A DNA stretch of 64,000 nucleotides, from the NCBI GenBank assembly GCA_963834705.1, contig CAWICV010000011.1:1-64000 (forward strand), in the 5' to 3' direction. The position numbers were made by a program, and so were the translations under genes. Shown piece after piece: positions 1 through 8,011 of the stretch. Position 1 is the stretch's first letter, and every line of letters begins with the position of its first letter. This DNA is from RYN-230 sp963834705 (GTDB lineage: Bacteria; Actinomycetota; Actinomycetes; Streptosporangiales; Streptosporangiaceae). The notes below the pieces were generated by a model. The model was not told the origin of the DNA and searched no databases. It worked only from the letters and a program-made list of their open reading frames with translations.

Positions 1-540
1 GCCTACTACTTCATGTGGTGGCCCGGCCATCTCGCAGCGGAGCAGTGCGAAGGCTGCACGTGGGTCACCACCCAGGTCACCGAGCTGTCCTACCTGCATT
101 CTCGCGGCATCACCTTCGCGGTCTTGTGTCAGGGGCCCTACGCCGAGAGCGCCCGGTACCGGGACTTCATGGGCTGGGACGTGCCGTGGTACTCCGCCCA
201 GGACTCCGTCAACCAGCTCCTGGTTGGGCGCCAGATCGGCCTGTTCCACCTGGTGTGCTACGTGCGGGACGGCGACCGCGTCTTCGAAACCTACTGGACC
301 AAACGCCGCGGCGCCGACGCCATGGACTACAGCTACGCGCTGATGGACCTCACCGTGTACGGGCGCCAGGAGAGCTGGGAGGACTCGCCCCCCGGCTGGC
401 CGCAACGGTGCACCATCACGCGGACTGACGGCGGCTCGCCGACGTGGCCACCGGTACCAGCGTGGCCGGGCGGGCGCCCCATCGCCCAGTGGCCACGCCT
501 GGCAGCCGGACGCTCTGACGACCTCGGCACCCCGCCATGA
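1..540 (+). CDS. DUF899 family protein, 5' end cut by window
   Basis: The open frame enters from the left edge, so the true start is outside the window. The visible 180 residues resemble the DUF899 (thioredoxin-fold-like) family: a WWPG segment, a CEGC cysteine pair near the N-terminus, and an FMGWDVPWYS block matching the family's conserved 'rMGW..pWyS' region. The last 50 residues are Pro/Gly-rich and unconserved. The stop overlaps the start of the DUF2182 membrane gene by four bases (ATGA), so the two are probably co-translated. Biochemical function of the family is not established. The domain call is fairly secure, the role is not. Confidence 0.75.
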   Translation, partial: AYYFMWWPGHLAAEQCEGCTWVTTQVTELSYLHSRGITFAVLCQGPYAESARYRDFMGWDVPWYSAQDSVNQLLVGRQIGLFHLVCYVRDGDRVFETYWTKRRGADAMDYSYALMDLTVYGRQESWEDSPPGWPQRCTITRTDGGSPTWPPVPAWPGGRPIAQWPRLAAGRSDDLGTPP

Positions 541-1187
541 CGGCCGCTAGGACGACCGCGGCGGCCGCGCTGACGGTGACGCTTGGGCTGGCCGCCGCGT
601 GCTGGGTGGTCTCGGTCCGGCAGATGACCGGGATGGACATGGGGGTGGCGACCCGGCTCGGCTCGTTCGCGTTCTTCGCCGCGGTGTGGATGGCGATGAT
701 GGCGGCGATGATGCTCCCGGGCGCGGCTCCGGCCGTGGCGCGAGCCGCCCGCGCCGGTGGTGCGCGCACGGTGCCGCTGTTCGCCGGGCCTTACCTGGCG
801 GTCTGGGCCCTGGCGGGTGCGGTCGTGGTTGCGGCCTACCGGCCGCACGGGACGGCCGCGGCCGGCGCGGTGACGATCGCCGCCGGGGCTTACGAGTTCA
901 CGCCGCTCAAACGGCACTTCCGCCGCCGCTGCCGCGAGACCGCCGGGTCGGGTTTCGGGTTCGGGCTGTGCTGCGTGGGCTCCAGTGCCGGACTGATGGC
1001 GATGCTGGTGGTGCTGGGCGTGATGAGCGTCGGCTGGATGGCCGTGATCGCCGTCCTTGTCACCGCCCAGAAGCTCCTGCCCCCCAGGGCCGCCCTCGAT
1101 GTGCCGCTCGCACTCACGATCGTCGCATTTGGGCTTCTGACCATCGTGGACCCCTCGTCGGTTCCCGGCCTGACGCCGCCGATGTGA
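537..1187 (+). CDS. DUF2182 integral membrane protein
   Basis: A 216-residue multi-pass membrane protein. It shows the DUF2182 pattern: a first helix, a GMDMG loop, then a WMAMMAAMMLP helix rich in Met (about residues 55-70), further hydrophobic segments near 80-100 and 145-190, and a Met/Gly-rich fourth region. The family is annotated as predicted metal-binding membrane protein because of the Met/Asp motifs; no substrate is proven. It starts with the ATGA overlap from the DUF899 gene and is followed 60 bases later by a second DUF899 gene, suggesting one operon of soluble and membrane partners. Confidence 0.8.
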   Translation: MTAARTTAAAALTVTLGLAAACWVVSVRQMTGMDMGVATRLGSFAFFAAVWMAMMAAMMLPGAAPAVARAARAGGARTVPLFAGPYLAVWALAGAVVVAAYRPHGTAAAGAVTIAAGAYEFTPLKRHFRRRCRETAGSGFGFGLCCVGSSAGLMAMLVVLGVMSVGWMAVIAVLVTAQKLLPPRAALDVPLALTIVAFGLLTIVDPSSVPGLTPPM

Positions 1188-1247
1188 GGTCACATCGGCG
1201 GCTCCGTCCATCTCGAACCCTGCGGGAAATAGAAAGGAGACACCACA

Positions 1248-2045
1248 ATGACCAGTCGCCGGATCGGAACGCGTGAGGAGTGGCTCGCGGCGAGCGCCAA
1301 GCTGCTGGAGCGCGAGAAGGAGCTCACCCGGATGGGCGATGAGCTCGCCCGGCAGCGCCGGGAGCTTCCCTGGGTGCCGGTCGAGAAGCAGTACACGTTC
1401 CAGACCGAAGACGGGGCCAGGACGCTGACGGAGCTATTTGACGGCCGCTCGCAGCTGGTGGTCTACCACTTCATGTTCGGCCCCGGCTACCAGGCCGGAT
1501 GTCCCTCCTGCTCGTCGACCGCTGACAGCTTCAACGGCGTACTCGCCCACCTCAAGGCCCGCGACGTGACGATGATCTGCGTCTCGCGCGCGCCGATCGA
1601 GAAGCTGCTCACCTACCGCGAGCGCATGGGCTGGAGCTTCACCTGGGCCTCCAGCCACGACAGCGACTTCAACGCCGACTTCGGCGTATCGGCCGGGGAG
1701 CCGATGACGCACGACCCAGCCGCACCGCGGCCCGAAGCGAACGAGCTCGCGCTACTGAAGCTGCTGACAGACCAGCCGGCCGTGCGTGAGAACCTGCCGC
1801 TCGTCACGGCGCAGAACGCGACCGCGACCGGGACGGACCTCGAGGGCTATTTCTCCGAGGGACACGGCGTCAGCACGTTCGCGCGCGAGGGCGGCACCGC
1901 CTACCACTGCTACGGCAGCTACGCCCGCGGTACGGAGTTCCTGATGGGCTACTACGCGATCCTGGACCGCGCTCCGAAGGGCCGCGACGAAGGCGATCAG
2001 CCCATGAGCTGGCTGCGCCGCCACGACGAATACCACAACCAGTGA
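1248..2045 (+). CDS. DUF899 family protein (thioredoxin-like)
   Basis: A complete 265-residue DUF899 protein. The start is supported by AAAGGAGA about ten bases upstream. Family features include the HFMFGPGYQAGCPSCSS block (about residues 75-92) with a CxxC-like CPSC pair, the SRAPIEKL block, and RMGWSFTWASS (about 125-135). The C-terminal part carries an AREGG..YHCYGSYARG segment. A second, truncated paralogue lies at the left window edge on the other side of the DUF2182 gene. No enzymatic activity is firmly known; the CPSC pair is compatible with a redox role, which is inference. Confidence 0.85.
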   Translation: MTSRRIGTREEWLAASAKLLEREKELTRMGDELARQRRELPWVPVEKQYTFQTEDGARTLTELFDGRSQLVVYHFMFGPGYQAGCPSCSSTADSFNGVLAHLKARDVTMICVSRAPIEKLLTYRERMGWSFTWASSHDSDFNADFGVSAGEPMTHDPAAPRPEANELALLKLLTDQPAVRENLPLVTAQNATATGTDLEGYFSEGHGVSTFAREGGTAYHCYGSYARGTEFLMGYYAILDRAPKGRDEGDQPMSWLRRHDEYHNQ

Positions 2046-2063
2046 CACGTCTCGGAGGAGATC

Positions 2064-2517
2064 ATGGCGAACTCGGCTGCGGGCGGGGCCAGCGACTATA
2101 ACAGCGAGATCATCAAGGAGTTCCGGGCGAACCAGGACGCGTCGGCGGGATGTGGACGGGCACCACGCTGATCCTCATCCACCACATCGGCGCCAGGTCG
2201 GGGATCGAACGCGTCACCCCGGTGGCCTGTTCCCCCCAGGGAGAGGGCCGGTTCGCGATCTGGGCCGCCAACGGCGGATCGCCCACCCACCCGACCTGGT
2301 ATTACAACCTCAAGGCCCGCCCCAGGATCACCGTCGAGGTGGCACCCAGACGTTCACGGTCCTGGCGGAGGAACTGGGCGGCACCGCCCGCGCCGAGCTC
2401 TGGCCGAAGCTGGTTGCGGAGTGGCCGAAGCCGGTCGCGGGGTCCCCTGACCTCGGCGCGGCCCAGGCCGGGACCACGCGGCAGTTTCCGGTGTTCCTCC
2501 TGACCCGCCAGGACTAA
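2064..2517 (+). pseudogene. Ddn-like F420-dependent nitroreductase, two frameshifts
   Basis: Read across three frames, this stretch spells a full nitroreductase of the deazaflavin (F420)-dependent Ddn/DUF385 family: N-terminal EIIKEFRAN, then TTLILIHHIGARSG, then a WYYNLKARP block and a C-terminal TTRQFPVFLLTR. The first frame break lies near 2138-2141 and the second near 2340-2342. In each case adding a single G restores the family sequence exactly. The start at 2064 has GGAGGAG upstream. It is either a recently inactivated gene or two single-base sequence errors; the otherwise perfect family match favours the latter. Confidence 0.7.
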
Positions 2518-2669
2518 TCCGGGACGAGACACCCCGGCTCGCCCATGACCTCGCCACGAGCGGCGTGCTGGTATCGGGGCTGCCGGAGCACGCCACGCCC
2601 AGCCCCGCGACCGGGGCGCCGAACCCAGCTCAGGCCGCCAACGGCCGCCGACGCCGCAGTTCCCCAGGC

Positions 2670-2960
2670 CCGGCCAGTGGGACTACGCCCGCCAGGCCAG
2701 CCGCAAGGAACTCGCCGCGGTCCGGTTGCTGGCGCTGCCGCTGGAGGAGGCCTCGGTGAAGATCCGCACCGGCCCGCCCAGCGACGGCGACAGCCCCGAT
2801 GCCGCGCTGGGCCTGTGGGCCGGCGAACTACCGCTGGCCACCACCTGGCAGCAACCCGTCCCCGACCCGCCCTGCCGCCCGGCATCATCCTCCCCGCCCA
2901 CATCAGCTCCCGCGCCGGCACCCGGGCCGACCGGAGTACCAGCAGCAGGCCAGGGCGGAC
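2670..2960 (+). pseudogene. Remnant of pyridoxamine-phosphate-oxidase-like flavoprotein
   Basis: A C-terminal fragment resembling FMN-binding split-barrel (PPOX-like) proteins: RKELAAVRLLALPLEEASVK, then RTGPP, a LGLWAGELPL strand and a VPDPP segment. The frame then shifts near 2870-2872, after which LPPGIILPAHIS continues as expected. No N-terminal half or start codon can be recognised upstream, so this is treated as decayed. It sits directly after the broken nitroreductase gene, in a stretch with little other coding signal. Confidence 0.5.
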
Positions 2961-3041
2961 TGACGCATAACAGGAGAGCAACCGGAATGGGAGATCTGCG
3001 CGTTGCTAGCGACACCGGTCTTACTTCAACCCGCAAACGCA

Positions 3042-3273
3042 TACTCGGCGATATGCGCGTCGTGAACGTATGAAGCGTCATGAGGAATCTCACCCTGGGT
3101 GACGGAAATATCTTGCCATCGTTGACCCTCTGCTTGAGCGGCAGGAGCCGGCCTTGAAACGGCAGATTCAGCACACTGCCCGCTGGCCGCCGGGTAAGCG
3201 GCACTGGGCCCTCCCAAGGCGTTCTTCCTGCTCAGTGGCCCGGATCCCGGCCACAAGACCTGGGATCTGTGCG
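3042..3273. repeat. 232-bp direct repeat, copy A
   Basis: The stretch from CTCGGCGATATGCGCGTC to GGGATCTGTGCG is repeated almost unchanged at 4416-4647, at an estimated 90 percent identity by eye. It contains GGAATCTCACCCTGGGTGAC and a segment reading GGGCCCTCCCAAGGCGTTC. No complete gene is recognised on either strand. The copy lies in a non-coding interval that runs from about 2961 to 3742, in which nothing else is supported. Confidence 0.8.
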
Positions 3274-3742
3274 GAGGCAGCGGCTGGCTGTGATCGTGAG
3301 ACCTGACTTGTGACCAACTCGGCGGCAGGCCTCAGCGTCATCACCGACCGGAAGTATCTGCAAGCCGCCTGAACTGGGCACGCGTCGCTGGGTGGTTGAT
3401 CATTCACGTCGCGTGGTATGCTTCTGCTGCAAGACGGGACGGGCCGAACGGCCAGCGCGGCCAGCAGCCCGGCAGTCCACAGGGCGTGAGTCCATAGGAC
3501 GTGAGTCCCAAATCGCGGCGAATGCGCGCCCGCCCGCTCCGTCTTGCGCAGACCTCGCCCCCGGGTAACGGGGGCCTTTGCGTGCCGGCTCTCATCCGGC
3601 CCGGGAACATGGGCAATCGCCGCTGGATACGGGATGCTGATGACCCCCGTTCGTCCACCAGAGCGCTATCAGACGTCCCGCTGGCACAGCCCCGGCATCG
3701 ACCTCTCGAGTAGCCGGACCGGGCGAACCACATGAGCCTCGG
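3274..3742. other. No gene recognised
   Basis: About 470 bases between repeat copy A and the small 3743 gene. A long minus-strand open frame crosses here (down to 3404), but its composition is typical of antisense GC-rich frames and no family is recognisable. The sequence CCCCCGGGTAACGGGGGCC near 3558-3576 could form a short GC hairpin. Nothing else is visible. Confidence 0.4.
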
Positions 3743-4063
3743 GTGTCCGGGGCGCGCACAGTTCAAGGTGGCTGGCACCTGGGAAGAACTGAGCAGGTGA
3801 GGGTCGAGGTCGCCCGGGTCGCAGCGGATGGGAGCGTCCGCCGTACAGCGCTGGACACCGCAGACTGGGATGACGCGGCTCGCTGGGACGAACTCGTTGC
3901 TCAGGCCGACCTGGACTCTTTCCCGCCATACCGGCCAGTACCGCATCAGACCATCTATCTCATCCACGCCTGCGACCGGGAATTCGCCATCGCCGAGCAC
4001 GACCTTACTGGGCCCTTGCGGGAGCTGGTCATGGCCGTGCTGGCCGAAGGCGGGGCCCCCTAG
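3743..4063 (+). CDS. Hypothetical protein, emfourin-like in outline
   Basis: A 106-residue open frame with plausible codon use. It contains a GG turn near the N-terminus, a VRVEVARV strand, an acidic DTADWDDAARWDELVAQADL helix (about residues 38-57) and a final DLTGPLRELVMAVL helix. This order of strand, acidic helix, strand and PLRELV helix resembles emfourin-type small metalloprotease inhibitors, but the match is only in outline. It stands alone between two copies of a direct repeat, with no operon partner. The start codon is uncertain. Confidence 0.45.
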   Translation: MSGARTVQGGWHLGRTEQVRVEVARVAADGSVRRTALDTADWDDAARWDELVAQADLDSFPPYRPVPHQTIYLIHACDREFAIAEHDLTGPLRELVMAVLAEGGAP

Positions 4064-4415
4064 CACCTCACCGCCCAACGAATCTGAGCTGACTTCCCTA
4101 AGGACACCGCAGTGGTCGCCGGCGGTGCGGCGGCCGCGGATGCGGCCAGCGCCTTTTCCACTCGCGCCATTTTTGGCGCAGCGCTGAGGTTCTCCGACGG
4201 GGTTCTTCACCGTGACCGGCGTCGTCAAGATCGCCAAATTCGTCTTCAACGCTTGGTGTGCTGAACGCATTGCTCTCTGCCGCGCGAGGGGTACTGCGCA
4301 ACGCCGGTGTGTGGCCGACGTCGAGTGGGTCAATAGGAGACCGAGACGTAGACGCCCAGAACTGCATAATCTGCTCGCGGGCACCTGTCCGGTCAGCATG
4401 GGTGACAGGCACTCA
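4064..4415. other. No gene recognised
   Basis: About 350 bases between the 3743 gene and repeat copy B. Short open frames exist on both strands, but none has a ribosome-binding site or a recognisable domain. No hairpin terminator or tRNA is seen. Confidence 0.4.
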
Positions 4416-4647
4416 CACTCGGCGATATGCGCGTCGTGAACCTATGAACCGTCACGAGGAATCTCACCCTGGGTGACGGAAATAGCGCCATTCGCTGACC
4501 CTCTGCTTGAGCCGCAGGAGCCGGCCTTGAAACGGCAGATTCAGCACCCTGCCCGCTGACCGCCGGGCAAGCGGCACTGGGCCCTCCCAAGGCGTTCTTC
4601 CTGCTCAGTGGCCCGGAACCCCGCCCCAAGACCTGGGACCTGTGCGC
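4416..4647. repeat. 232-bp direct repeat, copy B
   Basis: Second copy of the unit at 3042-3273, in the same orientation. Differences are scattered point changes and a small altered block after GGGTGACGGAAATA. It ends about 130 bases before the left attachment copy of the integrative element, so the repeats lie outside the element. The origin is unknown; a decayed insertion or a duplicated regulatory segment are both possible. Confidence 0.8.
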
Positions 4648-4774
4648 CGCCGCCCCCGGGGGCAAGCCCCAACTCGAACGCGTGTGCGGCCTCCCACGCC
4701 GTCCCGGTTGCTGTACTTTGCTGCTGTACTCGCCCTGGAATATATGCTCGTGATTTCGAATTTGGCATCTGACC

Positions 4775-4818
4775 TGTGGAGCTAAGGGGACTCGAACCCC
4801 TGACCCCTGCTTGCAAAG
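4775..4818. repeat. Left attachment site (attL), partial tRNA-Ala copy
   Basis: From TGTGGAGCTAAGG to TTGCAAAG, this matches the 3' portion of the tRNA-Ala gene at 15363-15407, except that one C is missing from the run before TGC. Identity stops inside the anticodon loop, as is usual for tyrosine-recombinase integration into a tRNA 3' end. The rest of the tRNA is absent here, so this is an att remnant and not a second tRNA gene. Confidence 0.85.
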
Positions 4819-5187
4819 ATTGTGGACCCGGCCGCCTTACCTGGCTCATCCCAGGTTGGCGCTTCTATGACGTGGCCGTGAGCGACCGTGATTCGCCGCT
4901 GATCACCGTCCAATCGGGCACGGGACGGGCACGCTGGCTGCGCTCACCCTGTTCGAGAGCCAGCTCGCTGACGAGTCCGGTCCTGCTTCGCTGCCTGAGT
5001 TCTTCGGCACGCTGCGCTCGGGCAGGTGAGACCTGGTAGCGCGGTCTGAGGAGATCCTGCGTGCCGTGTTCGGCTGCCGTTGATTATCGTTGTGTTGGCT
5101 GTCCGCGTTTGCGTCTGCGCGGTCGTGACGGCTGTCGTGGCCGTGAGCGTCGTTACGGTCGCTTTGGTGCTTGCCGAGGCTGCACGC
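4819..5187. other. No gene recognised inside left end of element
   Basis: About 370 bases between attL and the stop codon of the downstream GAF-ANTAR gene. Plus-strand frames at 4776-5039 and 5080-5562 lack recognisable domains; the second is antisense to the ANTAR gene. No RNA gene or clear terminator is visible. Confidence 0.4.
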
Positions 5188-5991
5188 TTAGGGTTGCTGT
5201 CCGGGTCGTCTGGTGAAGGCCGCGCTCGGGAGCTGGTGGTTAATGAGGTCGCTGGCGACTTCGGCGAGCTTACGGTTGTGGTTGCGGGCGTAGGTCCGCA
5301 GCAGCCTGAATGCGTCGTCCATCGTCAGCGTCAGGTACTCGGCGAGCATGCCCTTGGCCTGCTCGATGATCACCCGGCTGTTCAGCGCTGCTTGCAGCTG
5401 CTCGGTGAGCTCGGTGCGCTCGCGGAGCGCCCGTTCCTGGATCAGCGCGATCGCTGCCATCTCGGCCATGGCCTGTGCCAGGTCCATCTCAGCATCGGTG
5501 AACGGCTCGTCGTCGCCGCGGAACAGGTTCAGGGCGCCGATGACGTCCGTCCGTACCCGTAGCGGGACGGCGCACATCCGCTGGAACCCCGCCTCGGAGG
5601 CCTGCGGGGCGAAAACCGGCCAGCGGGTGCGGCTGTCGGCCGCGCTTGCCTGCACCGCCCGGCCCGTGGTGAACGCATCAAGGCACGGGCCCTGCTCGCC
5701 CTGCAGCTCGAAAAGCTCCAGTAGCCGCATCCGCTCCTCCGACGAGGCCATCAGCCGCAGGCCGCCGCGTCCGTCGGCCAGCATCACCCCGGCGGCCTCG
5801 GCGCCCAGGATCTCGACCGAGTCCCTGGTCAGGCCGTGCAGGAACTCGACGATGTCAAAGTCGCTGGCCAGCGTGTCCGCCAGCCGTACGAAGACACGGG
5901 CCAGCGCCGCCTCGCGGGCCATGCCATCCTTCCGGCCAGCCTCATATGCGCGTCCAGACCCGACGGACGGCTCGCCGCCGATGTCATTCAT
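5188..5991 (-). CDS. GAF-ANTAR domain regulator
   Basis: A 267-residue protein with an N-terminal GAF domain (about residues 25-180; GEQGPCLDAF and the MCAVPLRVRTDVIGALNLF strand are typical) and a C-terminal ANTAR domain (about 195-255, with the ALNSRVIIEQAKGMLAE helix). GAF domains sense small ligands; ANTAR domains bind paired hairpins in nascent RNA and cause antitermination. The start is chosen because it overlaps the end of the upstream GAF-ANTAR gene by eight bases. No kinase or phosphoacceptor domain is present. It is cargo of the integrative element; ligand and target are unknown. Confidence 0.85.
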   Translation of the reverse strand: MNDIGGEPSVGSGRAYEAGRKDGMAREAALARVFVRLADTLASDFDIVEFLHGLTRDSVEILGAEAAGVMLADGRGGLRLMASSEERMRLLELFELQGEQGPCLDAFTTGRAVQASAADSRTRWPVFAPQASEAGFQRMCAVPLRVRTDVIGALNLFRGDDEPFTDAEMDLAQAMAEMAAIALIQERALRERTELTEQLQAALNSRVIIEQAKGMLAEYLTLTMDDAFRLLRTYARNHNRKLAEVASDLINHQLPSAAFTRRPGQQP

Positions 5992-6739
5992 CGAACCGCA
6001 CCCGCCGTTCCACGACGTCCTGCGCAATGTCATACATCGGCCGCCCGCTCCCGAACGCCGCCGCCCGCAGCCGCGCGAGCGCGTTGGACACGGTTTCATC
6101 CAGTTGCGCGGCGATCATCCCGGTCGCCTGATGGATCACGATCCGGTCGGTGGAGGCTGTCTCCTCCAGCAGGTCCTCCAGGCCCGTGCCGCCCGGCGCG
6201 TACAGCTGGTACAGCACCGCGTCACGGGCGATACCCGCCGCGACGAGCGCATCCGACAGGTGCTCGTCACTCAGCACCCCCGGCGTGTCGCGGCACAGGT
6301 CAAGCGTGCCGAGGCCGTTGCGCCCGACACTCAGCGGCAAAGAGAACTCGGCCTGCACGCCGACCGCCAGGGCAGCCGCCGCGAACGCGGGCCAGCGGCC
6401 CGCCTCCCCGGCGGTCAGGTCCGGCAGCAAGACCGGAAGCCTAGAGATATAAGCCTGCACGCAGGGGCCCTCGCCCAGGTCCATCTGCAGGTCGGTGATC
6501 GTACGGGCGTGCGGCCCGGCGCTGGCCAGAAGATTCGCCGACTCGGTCCCGGGCATCAGCGCCAGCGCGCACCCCGACAAGCTCATCTCATCCACCGCGA
6601 ACCGGCACAGCCGCCCCATCAGCTCCCCCGGACCGCCCGTCGCGTCCCGCTCGGCGACCGCCGCTATGATCCGGGCCCTGCGCCCGTCGTCCCGCACGTC
6701 GGCCTCCTCGCCCGTGCCGCACCGCAGCCTGCGCGGCAT
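5984..6739 (-). CDS. GAF-ANTAR domain regulator, upstream member of pair
   Basis: A 251-residue protein of the same type as its downstream neighbour: a GAF region (about 25-170, with DLGEGPCVQAY and the FSLPLSVGRNGLGTLDLC strand) followed by an ANTAR region (about 180-240, with STDRIVIHQATGMIAAQL). The two are clearly diverged paralogues and probably translationally coupled. The N-terminal 20 residues are charged and may be over-extended; Arg-rich starts are common in such frames. The pair may form a hetero-oligomer, which is inference. Confidence 0.8.
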   Translation of the reverse strand: MPRRLRCGTGEEADVRDDGRRARIIAAVAERDATGGPGELMGRLCRFAVDEMSLSGCALALMPGTESANLLASAGPHARTITDLQMDLGEGPCVQAYISRLPVLLPDLTAGEAGRWPAFAAAALAVGVQAEFSLPLSVGRNGLGTLDLCRDTPGVLSDEHLSDALVAAGIARDAVLYQLYAPGGTGLEDLLEETASTDRIVIHQATGMIAAQLDETVSNALARLRAAAFGSGRPMYDIAQDVVERRVRFDE

Positions 6740-7184
6740 CTTTGCCTACCGTATCCCCCCGTAACTCAAGTTCAGGGCCCGGGCTACCGGATGGCCAGGG
6801 ACGCCCGGCACGGCGACAGCGGGCACGAGGTGCCAGTCAGGCGGCCAGTCCCAGGTGCTGGTCATACGCGGCCAGGCTCGCGGCTATCGCCTACGGCCCC
6901 AGACCCCTCCCCCGAACCCGACTGCTGCCGAACCTAACGGCAGACGGGTTCTGTCCAGGGTCGGCGCAGCCGATCACGAAGTGACGCCGAAGGCGCCCTG
7001 GACAGGTTCCGGCTGGCGTGAATACTCCTACGGCGGGTTCGGGGGAGGACACCCACGATTCCACCCGCATGCTGGCACGGCTCGACTGTCGTCATGCTGG
7101 GGTTGCCTGAACAGGACCCGGTAGACTGCAGGCGTTCGTGTTGCTCTAGACCCCGGCAGCGTAATGCGCTGACCGGGAGGCTCC
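6740..7184. promoter_or_regulatory. Intergenic region with nested inverted repeats
   Basis: 445 bases without a convincing gene between the divergent GAF-ANTAR and LuxR genes. It contains a perfect 15-base inverted repeat, CCTCCCCCGAACCCG at 6906-6920 with its complement at 7034-7048. Nested inside is a 10-base pair, CTGTCCAGGG at 6951-6960 with CCCTGGACAG at 6996-7005. Promoters for both flanking genes must lie here. The structure could be a cruciform, an RNA switch or the remains of a small mobile repeat; the sequence does not decide. Confidence 0.55.
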
Positions 7185-7892
7185 ATGAGCCGCGACGATC
7201 TGCACCTTCTGCCCCGCTGCCAGTCGACTAGCCTTCGTGCGGCGTTCCTTCAAGACTCAGCCCGCGCGGTGCATGCGATCGGTGTGAGAGTACAAGCACC
7301 CATGGATAACGGGGACCCCCCTCCGCGGGTCTGGCCGGGCCGACACGCGTCGCTACCTGACCCGCTCACCGAACGCGAGATGGAAGTGCTCCGGCTGCTG
7401 CGCGGGTCACTATCGCGGCGCGAGATCGCCGCCGAACTCGGCCGGTCACCGAACACGATCAAGACCCAGATCCAGGCCATCTACCGTAAGCTCGGCGTCT
7501 CCACCCGCGGCGCCGCCATCACCTGGGCCCGCTCTCCGCGGGTCTGGCCGGGCCGACACGCATCGCTACCTGACCCGCTCACCGAACGCGAGATGGAAGT
7601 GCTCCGGCTGCTGCGCGGGTCACTATCGCGGCGCGAGATCGCCGCCGAACTCGGCCGGTCACCGAACACGATCAAGACCCAGATCCAGGCCATCTACCGT
7701 AAGCTCGGCGTCTCCACCCGCGGCGCCGCCATCACCTGGGTACCAGACACCGGCAGCTTGCCCCTGAGCGGCAGCCAGCTGCACGAGATCCCTTCTGGGC
7801 AGATTCCTGGTCTGCTCCCGTCTTCCCCATGGGAGCCGGTCCCTGTTGAGCGGATGGCGGGTCCAGGTCGGCGAATGCCAATCGCGCAGTGA
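7185..7892 (+). CDS. LuxR-type HTH protein with duplicated HTH
   Basis: A 235-residue protein carrying two consecutive, identical LuxR-type DNA-binding domains (about residues 55-110 and 126-181). Each has TEREMEVLRLLRG, SRREIAAELGRS and NTIKTQIQAIYRKLGV. No receiver, PAS or other sensor domain is present; the first 45 and last 50 residues are unconserved. GGGAGGC precedes the ATG at a normal distance. The doubling arises from a 207-bp near-perfect DNA tandem repeat with 213-bp period, so it is very recent or an assembly artefact. A single-HTH ancestor would be about 164 residues. Confidence 0.75.
   Translation: MSRDDLHLLPRCQSTSLRAAFLQDSARAVHAIGVRVQAPMDNGDPPPRVWPGRHASLPDPLTEREMEVLRLLRGSLSRREIAAELGRSPNTIKTQIQAIYRKLGVSTRGAAITWARSPRVWPGRHASLPDPLTEREMEVLRLLRGSLSRREIAAELGRSPNTIKTQIQAIYRKLGVSTRGAAITWVPDTGSLPLSGSQLHEIPSGQIPGLLPSSPWEPVPVERMAGPGRRMPIAQ
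7321..7740 (+). repeat. Tandem duplication of LuxR HTH segment (2 x 207 bp)
   Basis: Positions 7321-7527 are repeated at 7534-7740 with a single silent base difference (ACGCGTCGC against ACGCATCGC). The six-base spacer keeps the frame, so the period of 213 bases equals 71 codons. The near-identity shows the event is recent. Confidence 0.95.
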
Positions 7893-8011
7893 CCTTGACC
7901 TTGACCCGGCCGCCGCGGGTGCGCCGGGCGGGGCCTCCCAAGGCCAGAGCCCGGCGCGGGGAGCGCCGGACGCGGTGCCGCGCAGCGGCGCCGCCTTGAT
8001 CTAAGAACGGC

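Noticed and set aside
3404..4399. A 331-codon minus-strand open frame
   Set aside because: Lacks a recognisable domain and a ribosome-binding site and overlaps the better 3743 gene; composition looks non-coding.
4775..4850. A second tRNA-Ala
   Set aside because: Only the 3' portion matches and the 5' half is absent; it is the att duplication.
5080..5562. A plus-strand hydrophobic ORF at the left end of the element
   Set aside because: The hydrophobic part is short and the rest is antisense to the ANTAR gene; no support for translation.
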